Shown here: positions 9,160 to 15,953 of the stretch, piece after piece
How the letters are laid out: every line of letters starts with the position of its first letter
Position numbering within the stretch: the stretch's first letter is position 1
From: an uncultured Cryomorphaceae bacterium
GTDB taxonomy: Bacteria; Bacteroidota; Bacteroidia; Flavobacteriales; Schleiferiaceae
Length of the DNA: 64,000 nt
Assembly (NCBI GenBank): GCA_937120475.1
Contig: CAKZJV010000007.1
Coordinates: 124,001 to 188,000, forward strand
Reading direction: 5' to 3'
Made by a program: the position numbers and the translations under genes
Notes under the pieces: generated by a model
What the model saw: the letters and a program-made list of their open reading frames with translations, nothing else
Databases searched by the model: none
What the model was told of the DNA's origin: nothing

Positions 9160-10185
9160 TTACTTCATTAAAAAGTTGAATTTACCGATATTTTTCAAGG
9201 CAATTCCCGTTCCTCTTACCACCGCACGAAGAGGATCTTCCGCCACGTAAACCGGCAAATCCGTTTTCATGGAAACCCGCTTATCCAGCCCACGGAGCAT
9301 GGAGCCTCCACCGGCCATGTAAATACCGCTGTTGTAAATATCGGCTGCCAATTCAGGCGGGGTCATGGACAAAGCTTCCATAATAGCATCTTCAATGCGC
9401 ATTATGGACTTATCCAGTGCCTTGCTGATTTCCTTATAAGTTACAATGATCTGCTTGGGCTTACCGGTAAGCAGGTCCCGTCCCTGTACCGGCATATCAT
9501 CCGGCTCGTTGTCCAGCGAATCGAGGGCGGAACCAATCTGTATTTTAATTTCTTCAGCGGTGCGCTCACCAACATACAGGTTGTGCTGAGTGCGCATGTA
9601 GTAGCTGATATCGTTGGTAAATACATCACCGGCCACTTTGATGGACTTATCGGCTACAATTCCACCCAGGGCCAAAACTGCAATTTCAGTGGTTCCTCCC
9701 CCTATGTCGATAATCATGTTTCCCTTGGGCTCCTGTACATCCACCCCGGTACCAATGGCGGCCGCCATTGGCTCGTGAATAAGATATACCTCACGGGCTC
9801 CGGCATGCTCAGCTGAGTCACGCACCGCTCTTTTTTCTACTTCGGTAATTCCCGAGGGGATGCAGATTACCATTCGCAATACCGGGGGTATAAGCCGACC
9901 TTTGAGGCTGGGAATACTTTTGATCATTTCGCGGATCATCGCTTCCGAGGCCTCAAAGTCTGCAATAACCCCATCCTTCAATGGACGAATGGTTTTTATA
10001 TTCTCGTGGGTTTTACCGTGCATCTGGCGCGCCTGGTGCCCTACGGCAATAATTTTATTGGTAGAACGATCTTTAGCTACAATGGAGGGCGCATCCACCA
10101 CCACCTTATCGTTGTGAATAATCAGGGTATTGGCCGTGCCCAGGTCAATCGCTATGTCTTCCCTGAAAAAATCAAATAATCCCAT
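9160..10185 (-). CDS. mreB: actin-like rod shape protein MreB
   Basis: Bacterial actin that directs the elongasome around the cell. The 341 residues hold the complete actin-fold ATPase: phosphate-1 motif IDLGTANT near residue 14, phosphate-2 motif MIIDIGGGTTEIAV near 160, and the adenosine motif GGGSML near 291. The typical MreB opening GLFDFF is present, which forms the amphipathic membrane contact in many species. The gene lies 6 nt after purH in the same operon, so purH and mreB are probably transcribed together. Confidence 0.97.
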   Translation of the reverse strand: MGLFDFFREDIAIDLGTANTLIIHNDKVVVDAPSIVAKDRSTNKIIAVGHQARQMHGKTHENIKTIRPLKDGVIADFEASEAMIREMIKSIPSLKGRLIPPVLRMVICIPSGITEVEKRAVRDSAEHAGAREVYLIHEPMAAAIGTGVDVQEPKGNMIIDIGGGTTEIAVLALGGIVADKSIKVAGDVFTNDISYYMRTQHNLYVGERTAEEIKIQIGSALDSLDNEPDDMPVQGRDLLTGKPKQIIVTYKEISKALDKSIMRIEDAIMEALSMTPPELAADIYNSGIYMAGGGSMLRGLDKRVSMKTDLPVYVAEDPLRAVVRGTGIALKNIGKFNFLMK

Positions 10186-10191
10186 TTCGTA

Positions 10192-11703
10192 TTAATGTTT
10201 AAAATGACGCGTTCCGGTAAATACCATAGCCATGTTCTGATCATCGCAATAGTCAATGGACAATTGGTCTTTTACCGAACCTCCCGGTTGAATAACGGTA
10301 TTGATGCCTTCCGCATGAGCAATTTCTACACAATCGGGAAAGGGAAAGAAAGCGTCCGATGCCATTACCGCACCGTTCAGATCAAAATTAAAGGCTTTGG
10401 CTTTAACAATGGCTTGTTTTAGGGCATCAACCCTTGAAGTTTGACCGGTACCGCTGGCCAAAAGCTGTTTGTTTTTGGCTAAAACGATGGTATTGGACTT
10501 GGTGTTTTTACAAATTTTAGAAGCAAAGGCCAGGTCGGTAATTTCATCGGCATCAGGTTGACGTGAGGTTTGGGTTTTCATGTCTTCCGTGCGGTCCGTA
10601 ACAAAATCACGATCCTGTACCAGTACTCCGTTCAATAAACTCCGGAATTGCTGAGCGGGTGTTTCAAAGTTTTTGAGAACCAGGATAATGCGGTTTTTCT
10701 TTTGCCGCAGTACTTCCAGGGCCTTTTCGGAATAGGAGGGAGCTATCACAATCTCAAAAAAGAGCTTATTCATCTCCTCTGCCGTATCACCATCAATTTC
10801 AGTATTGGCGATAATCACTCCCCCGAAGGCTGAAACCGGATCGCCCGCCAAGGCGTCTTTCCAGGCTTCCAGCAGGTTTTGGCGGGAGGCTACCCCGCAG
10901 GCATTGTTATGTTTCAGAATGGCCAGGGTAGTTTCATCAAATTCGCGGATAAGGGAAACGGCTGCATCAGCATCCAGCAGGTTGTTATAGGAAAGCTCCT
11001 TACCGTGCAATTGCTCGAAAACATCGTTAATGTTTCCATAATACGAACCTTTCTGATGGGGGTTTTCACCGTACCGGAGTACTTTTTCAGGACCAAAGTT
11101 CAGGTTGAAATAAGTGTTTCCGGAAAGGTAATTTTCAATGGCGCGGTCATAAGCCGATGAAATACTGAAGGCGCGTGCCGCGAAGGCCTTACGATCATCC
11201 AGGCTCGGCCCACCCTTTTCCAAAACCTGCAAAGCGGTTTGGTAGTCATTGCGGGAAGGGATAATCCAAACGTCCTGGTAATTTTTAGCGGCCGCCCGTA
11301 TCAATGAAATACCACCGATATCGATTTTCTCAATAATATCCTGGTGATCGGCACCGCTGGCCAGGGTTTCTTCAAAAGGGTAAAGGTCCACCACCACTAC
11401 ATCGATGGAGGGGATTTCGTATTCCGACATTTCCTCGGCATCATTTTCCAACTCCCTGCGGCCCAATATTCCACCAAATACTTTGGGGTGTAAAGTTTTT
11501 ACCCGTCCGCCCAGGATGCTGGGGTAGCCGGTAAGATCTTCAACCGCCTGCACGGAATAACCCAGGTTTTCAATAAAAGAGCGGGTACCTCCCGTAGAAA
11601 GAAGCTTAAATCCTTTGTTGGTCAAGGATTTAACTAAATCTTCCAAACCATCTTTATAAAAAACTGAAATAAGAGCGTAGGGCTGTTGGGGTTGTTGCGG
11701 CAT
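10192..11703 (-). CDS. purH: bifunctional IMP cyclohydrolase / AICAR formyltransferase PurH
   Basis: Catalyses the last two steps of de novo IMP synthesis. The N-terminal MGS-like cyclohydrolase domain (about residues 1-150) shows LLSTGGTRSFIENLG and GRVKTLHPKVFGGIL. The AICAR transformylase domain (about 150-503) shows LRYGENPHQKG, LKHNNACGVAS and the terminal VFTGTRHFKH. Length 503 aa is close to the family norm. It is the first gene of the run into mreB. A near-consensus -7 element (TAAATTCG, minus strand, 11728-11721) lies about 18 nt before its start. The purH-mreB junction is typical of this phylum. Confidence 0.96.
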   Translation of the reverse strand: MPQQPQQPYALISVFYKDGLEDLVKSLTNKGFKLLSTGGTRSFIENLGYSVQAVEDLTGYPSILGGRVKTLHPKVFGGILGRRELENDAEEMSEYEIPSIDVVVVDLYPFEETLASGADHQDIIEKIDIGGISLIRAAAKNYQDVWIIPSRNDYQTALQVLEKGGPSLDDRKAFAARAFSISSAYDRAIENYLSGNTYFNLNFGPEKVLRYGENPHQKGSYYGNINDVFEQLHGKELSYNNLLDADAAVSLIREFDETTLAILKHNNACGVASRQNLLEAWKDALAGDPVSAFGGVIIANTEIDGDTAEEMNKLFFEIVIAPSYSEKALEVLRQKKNRIILVLKNFETPAQQFRSLLNGVLVQDRDFVTDRTEDMKTQTSRQPDADEITDLAFASKICKNTKSNTIVLAKNKQLLASGTGQTSRVDALKQAIVKAKAFNFDLNGAVMASDAFFPFPDCVEIAHAEGINTVIQPGGSVKDQLSIDYCDDQNMAMVFTGTRHFKH

Positions 11704-11799
11704 CGAGAAAATTTAAGCCGCGAATTTAGTGATTTTATAGGCTTCATACCTATAGGAGGCCTTTATTTTACAGTATCTTTACCCTTTTGAAAGTTACCC

Positions 11800-13047
11800 A
11801 TGATCTTCTTCCGGATTTTTAAGGAAAGTTTTTACTTCGCTTTGCACGCCCTGGCGGTTAATAAGCTAAGAACCATTCTCAGCCTTTTGGGAGTTACCAT
11901 CGGAATTTTTACCATTATCACCGTTTTCACGGTGGTGGATTCACTGGAAAGCAGCATCAGGGAAGGAATTTCGGAGCTGGGAAGTAATGTGATCTATATT
12001 CAAAAAATGCCCTGGGGTGCTGAAGGAGGAGAGTACAAGTGGTGGAAGTATTTTCAAAGGCCGGAACCCGCCTATCGCGAACTTCAATTATTGCAGAAAA
12101 GGGTGGGATCGGCCAGTGCCATGGCTTTTGCCTTTGATATAAGGGCTACATTAAAGTATTCGGGAAACAGCGTGGATAATACCATTGTGATTCCGGCTTC
12201 GCACGAGTATTACGATATCTGGCCTTATGACTTCCAGGATGGACGTTATTTTTCAGAGTTGGAGTCCAAATCCGGGGCCCCTATTGCCGTTATCGGATCG
12301 GATATTGCCGAAGGCCTGTTTGGTTACCAAAACGCAGTAGGCAAGGAAATAAAGGTACTGGGACGTAAGGTAAAGGTGATCGGGGTTTTTGAAAAGCAGG
12401 GAAAAAGCCTGGTAGGTGCCAATGTGGATGAAACGATGTTGATACCCATGAATTTTGCCCGCACCCTGATGAATGTGAATAACCAGGAAAACGCTTTTAT
12501 AATGGCGGCCGCCCGGCCGGGGGTTGAAATGAGTGCCATGAAGGACGAGCTGCGCGGGGTTATGCGGTCCATCCGAAGGTTAAAACCCAAAGCAGATGAC
12601 AACTTCGCCCTGAATGAAATTTCGGTGATATCCAACGGACTGGATATGATGTTTAAAATAATAGGCGGTGCGGGAGCGGTAATCGGTGGTTTTAGCATAC
12701 TGGTAGGTGGTTTTGGTATTGCCAATATCATGTTTGTCAGCGTTCGGGAGCGTACCAACCAGATCGGTATTCAAAAGAGCCTGGGAGCTAAAAACTATTT
12801 TATCTTACTACAGTTCCTGCTGGAGTCGGTAGTGTTATGCCTGGTAGGAGGTACCATTGGTTTGTTGGCGGTTTTCCTGCTGGTTAGCTTGTTGGGCGGG
12901 AGTATCAATTTTTCGCTGGCTCTAACCTTCGGTAATATTATCTGGGGTTTGGGTATTAGCGTGGTTATCGGGGTTATTTCGGGCTTTGTTCCCGCCAGGG
13001 TTGCGTCACGCTTAAACCCTATCGATGCCATTCGTTCCGGTCAGTGA
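11800..13047 (+). CDS. MacB/FtsX-type ABC transporter permease
   Basis: Inner-membrane permease of the type VII (MacB-like) ABC exporters, 415 aa. One transmembrane helix near the N-terminus (about 20-44, KLRTILSLLGVTIGIFTIIT) is followed by a periplasmic MacB_PCD domain (about 45-270), and then by a C-terminal FtsX domain with three helices (about 285-405). These carry the typical RERTNQIGIQKSLGAKNYF and PARVASRLNPIDAIR. No ATPase gene is adjacent, so its partner must be encoded elsewhere. A weak -7 element TATCTTTA lies at 11774-11781. Its 3' end overlaps the convergent GAF gene by 7 nt. The exported substrate is unknown. Confidence 0.88.
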   Translation: MIFFRIFKESFYFALHALAVNKLRTILSLLGVTIGIFTIITVFTVVDSLESSIREGISELGSNVIYIQKMPWGAEGGEYKWWKYFQRPEPAYRELQLLQKRVGSASAMAFAFDIRATLKYSGNSVDNTIVIPASHEYYDIWPYDFQDGRYFSELESKSGAPIAVIGSDIAEGLFGYQNAVGKEIKVLGRKVKVIGVFEKQGKSLVGANVDETMLIPMNFARTLMNVNNQENAFIMAAARPGVEMSAMKDELRGVMRSIRRLKPKADDNFALNEISVISNGLDMMFKIIGGAGAVIGGFSILVGGFGIANIMFVSVRERTNQIGIQKSLGAKNYFILLQFLLESVVLCLVGGTIGLLAVFLLVSLLGGSINFSLALTFGNIIWGLGISVVIGVISGFVPARVASRLNPIDAIRSGQ

Positions 13048-13526
13048 TCCGAGGGGAAGAAATTTTCGAACTCCAGTTGACTGCCGTAAGTTCTGGCTAA
13101 AAGGCTACACACCTCCTTTAAAAACTTTTCATCCGCTTCGGTAAAGGCATTCACCTGGTCACTGTCAATATCCAGTTGGGCCACCAATCCGTCACCTACG
13201 TAAAGGGGTACCACAATTTCCGAGCGTACATCTACACTACAGGCTATGTAATTGTCTTCTTCTTCCACATTTTCGGCCAGGTAGGTTTCGCCTGAAACGG
13301 CCACCTGACCACAAATTCCCTTACCGAAGGGGATAATGTTATGATCGGTAGGTTTACCGGAGTAGGGGCCCAAGTGCAGTTGTTTTTTGCGGTGGTTCAT
13401 AAAATAGAAGCCTACCCAGGTGTAGTGGGGCACCTTTTGTTGAAGTAAGCCACAAATTTCTCCTAAGCTTTCATGTATTGTTTCAGAAAGTAGGGAAGGG
13501 ATGGTTTTAAGTAATGTTGTTTCCAT
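13041..13526 (-). CDS. GAF-domain protein related to free methionine-(R)-sulfoxide reductase
   Basis: A 161-aa single GAF domain of the fRMsr type. The hallmark pieces are WVGFYF, LHLGPYSGKPT, IPFGKGICGQVA, the IACS motif, SEIVVPL and QLDIDS. fRMsr enzymes use three conserved cysteines, spaced 10 and 24 residues apart. Here Cys72 and Cys96 keep the 24-residue spacing, but the position 10 residues before Cys72 is His62, not Cys. The nucleophile (the Cys96 equivalent) is kept, so the protein may still be a reductase with altered recycling, or may only bind a ligand. It is transcribed from just after a terminator and ends inside the convergent permease gene. Confidence 0.82.
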   Translation of the reverse strand: METTLLKTIPSLLSETIHESLGEICGLLQQKVPHYTWVGFYFMNHRKKQLHLGPYSGKPTDHNIIPFGKGICGQVAVSGETYLAENVEEEDNYIACSVDVRSEIVVPLYVGDGLVAQLDIDSDQVNAFTEADEKFLKEVCSLLARTYGSQLEFENFFPSDH

Positions 13527-13560
13527 AAAAAAGCGGTTCCCAAAAATAGGAACCGCTTTT
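13527..13560 (-). terminator. rho-independent terminator of the T9SS cargo gene 13582-15300
   Basis: Perfect 10-bp stem (aagcggttcc at 13531-13540 with ggaaccgctt at 13549-13558) with an 8-nt loop. Read on the minus strand it ends in a T run and lies just 22 nt after the cargo gene's stop. The start codon of the next gene follows immediately, so that gene needs its own promoter or depends on readthrough. Confidence 0.85.
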
Positions 13561-13581
13561 GAATTTATAATTAGAATTGAA

Positions 13582-15300
13582 TTATTCCACCATCAGTTTT
13601 TCAATAACACGGTTGTTCAGGCGTAACAGGTAAACCCCGGATTTTAAAACATGTCTCACCATAGCTTCTTGTTCTCCACCGCGTAAAGTTTCACTTTGCA
13701 ATAGTTTACCGTTTAACGAAATTATCTCTAGCTTTACCTGTGGGGTGTTTTTGTAACTGCTTAGATTCAGTTTAAATGTACCGGAGTTGGGGTTAGGATA
13801 GAGAATAGAATTACTTTCTTGGAACTCTTGCAAAGAAGGTTTTTGTATGGTTGAAGTAGAGGTACCAGGAGGAGCAATGCGAGCCGAGATAAGTGTAGTA
13901 TCCACGTAGAAAAAAGGTGTATCAGCTTCGGTACAGATATTCTTGCTTATGAGATTGAGAAATTCTTCATCAGATTTCTCAAACGTTTCAAATTCAATTT
14001 CCTTTTCGTAGGATACAACTAGTTGGAAATTAGTGGACTTTGAATAAGTGTTAACCGGGACTTGATCAAAAATGCATAGGTCCGGATTGTATGGGTTCAT
14101 TATGAAAATTTCGGGAACATCCCTGTTTTGTGAACCTTTGGTAAATGGTACATCTGCTATTCCAACCAGCCCAATCTCACTGTCGTAATAAAACTCTCTC
14201 TTTATACCGCCATGATCGTCCAATGGAACATGTAACCAGGAATGTTTTACGTTTCCATTTGAAGCAAATACAATTACGGCAATCTGGTAATAATTATTGG
14301 GCGGGCTTCCTGGAGCTGCTTGTGTATTACCAATGAGGATGATATCATCAGAGTTTCCAGGTATAACATCCCATACATAAAGTTTTTTTCCATTTATGTC
14401 AATATCCTTTGACCAAACATTGTTAAGTGAATTCTCTAATCTGGTGATCCGAGCTATTGAATCAGTGTTACCGGCCATAATGAGGTCATCAGTTTCCGCA
14501 TCAAAGTAATTTGTGAAATAGTGAACCGATGAATTATCCAGGTAAAAGTTGGAGGTTGAGAGGCTGGGGTCAAAGATGTGTACCGTACTTTGATCATGGT
14601 TTGAAGCACCTGAGTAATTTGATACTCCGACTGCTGCAAATACTTCACTGAAAGTGGAATAAGCAAAATCATCCACCGCATTATATTTTCTGTATTCTCC
14701 AAAAGGAATAGAGGAGGTGCCGAAGAACTTTAACTGTGCTATCGTGCCAGATAAAGTCAATTGGGTGATGAGATGAAATGTAGAAGCCCAGTAACTACCG
14801 GGCCCTCCATATGTCCCTTGGTAAGTTTGGGTCAGGTATATACTGCCATCTACGATATTAATTCTAACAATGTCATCAAAATTTTGGGTACTATCAGAAT
14901 CATAAGTATGAGCCCAATTTACCTGTCCACTGAGATCCAAGCTGGCTAGGTAAAGGGATTTCTGGTCAAGGGCAGCTACCTGAGCCCCACAAATAAAAAT
15001 CTCACCATCGTAATAGGTAAGGTCGGAAGCATAAATCCCCCATGGCAGCCGGGTTGTGGATAGAGGGCTCCCGAATTTATCGGTAATAATCAGGAACGGG
15101 GCATGAAATATTCCCGATGCACCAAACCTTAAATCATACGTATAGCCCAATATGGCATGATTAGACTGTGGCAAGGCAATGACCTTTTTAGGGTAAATTG
15201 CAAATGAATCACAGTCAAGTGGAATGAGAGCTTTAGCAAGTTGTGTTTGAGCATTGGTTAAAAACGGTAAAAGGCAGAGTAGAAAGAGAAATTGTCGCAT
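13582..15300 (-). CDS. secreted protein with type A T9SS sorting domain
   Basis: A 572-aa cargo of the type IX secretion system. It has a Sec signal peptide (MRQFLFLLCLLPFLTNA, cut before QTQ), a long middle region of repeated short beta-strand units that look like a propeller or delta-60/SBBP-type repeats, and a C-terminal type A sorting domain (about 498-572). The sorting domain shows LYPNPNSGTFKLN, LEIISLNGKLLQSE and SGVYLLRLNN. I cannot assign an enzymatic activity. The gene is monocistronic with its own terminator. Its base composition is lower in GC than the neighbouring housekeeping genes, in line with other variable cargo genes in this window. Confidence 0.85.
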   Translation of the reverse strand: MRQFLFLLCLLPFLTNAQTQLAKALIPLDCDSFAIYPKKVIALPQSNHAILGYTYDLRFGASGIFHAPFLIITDKFGSPLSTTRLPWGIYASDLTYYDGEIFICGAQVAALDQKSLYLASLDLSGQVNWAHTYDSDSTQNFDDIVRINIVDGSIYLTQTYQGTYGGPGSYWASTFHLITQLTLSGTIAQLKFFGTSSIPFGEYRKYNAVDDFAYSTFSEVFAAVGVSNYSGASNHDQSTVHIFDPSLSTSNFYLDNSSVHYFTNYFDAETDDLIMAGNTDSIARITRLENSLNNVWSKDIDINGKKLYVWDVIPGNSDDIILIGNTQAAPGSPPNNYYQIAVIVFASNGNVKHSWLHVPLDDHGGIKREFYYDSEIGLVGIADVPFTKGSQNRDVPEIFIMNPYNPDLCIFDQVPVNTYSKSTNFQLVVSYEKEIEFETFEKSDEEFLNLISKNICTEADTPFFYVDTTLISARIAPPGTSTSTIQKPSLQEFQESNSILYPNPNSGTFKLNLSSYKNTPQVKLEIISLNGKLLQSETLRGGEQEAMVRHVLKSGVYLLRLNNRVIEKLMVE

Positions 15301-15427
15301 GTTTTATGAATTAAGGTTAAAACCCTAAATGTAGTAAAATCCTTTCTATTTAAACGTTAAGTTGCTGAAAATGTATGGTTAAGAAATGAGTGCTAAATCG
15401 TTATTTAGGTGTATTAAAATTTGGTAA

Positions 15428-15793
15428 TTAATGGATAAGGGCCCTCAGATGGGGAAAAAAAATGATTAATCCGATCACACCGGAAAATAAGGAAACTATG
15501 AGGACGGCTCCCGCAGCAACGTCTTTAACTAATCCGGCCTGCTTGTTCCAATCAGGTGAAATGAGGTCGGTTAACCTTTCTAAAGCGGAGTTAAGCGCTT
15601 CCATACCCAGTACCAGGGCACAACACAATAGAAGCACGCACCACTCCAGTCGGCTCACCTCCAGCAGAAAAGCCAGTGCGTTTACTAAAACACTGGAAAT
15701 TAAATGAATACGAGCGTGATTTTCCTTCGAGAAAAGTATTAACCCCCGGCTGGCGTCTTTGAAGGATTTTATACGTAATATTAGGTATGGCAT
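15428..15793 (-). CDS. dgkA: DgkA-type diacylglycerol / undecaprenol kinase
   Basis: A 121-aa integral membrane kinase with three transmembrane helices. Family motifs are intact: FSKENHARIHL at residues 21-31 (amphipathic N-terminal helix), MEALNSALERLTD at 64-76 carrying the catalytic Glu and Asn, and KDVAAGAVLI at 89-98. Proteobacterial DgkA phosphorylates diacylglycerol; Gram-positive homologues phosphorylate undecaprenol, and for Bacteroidota the substrate is not settled. It stands alone between two T9SS cargo genes. A perfect -7 element lies 33 nt upstream. Confidence 0.88.
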   Translation of the reverse strand: MPYLILRIKSFKDASRGLILFSKENHARIHLISSVLVNALAFLLEVSRLEWCVLLLCCALVLGMEALNSALERLTDLISPDWNKQAGLVKDVAAGAVLIVSLFSGVIGLIIFFPHLRALIH

Positions 15794-15825
15794 GTCTTTT
15801 ACAGTATTTCAAAAGGATAAAAATC

Positions 15826-15833
15826 CAAAAATA
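15826..15833 (-). promoter_or_regulatory. -7 promoter element for the DgkA-type kinase gene
   Basis: TATTTTTG on the minus strand matches the Bacteroidota -7 consensus TAnnTTTG exactly and lies 33 nt before the start codon at 15793. No clear TTTG or TTG box is found at 19-21 nt spacing, so the -33 half is not supported. Confidence 0.4.
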
Positions 15834-15953
15834 GCCGAAAGGGAATACTTAGACTTTAACTAACTGGTGTTCATAAATCATTGCGGTTATGAATATCCTG
15901 ATTTCAAGAATGTTTAAATTGCGCTGCAAAGATTACCCTACAAACTAAATTCT

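Noticed and set aside
11800-13047. Complete MacAB-type efflux operon
   Set aside because: Only the permease is here; neither the adaptor nor the ATPase is adjacent.
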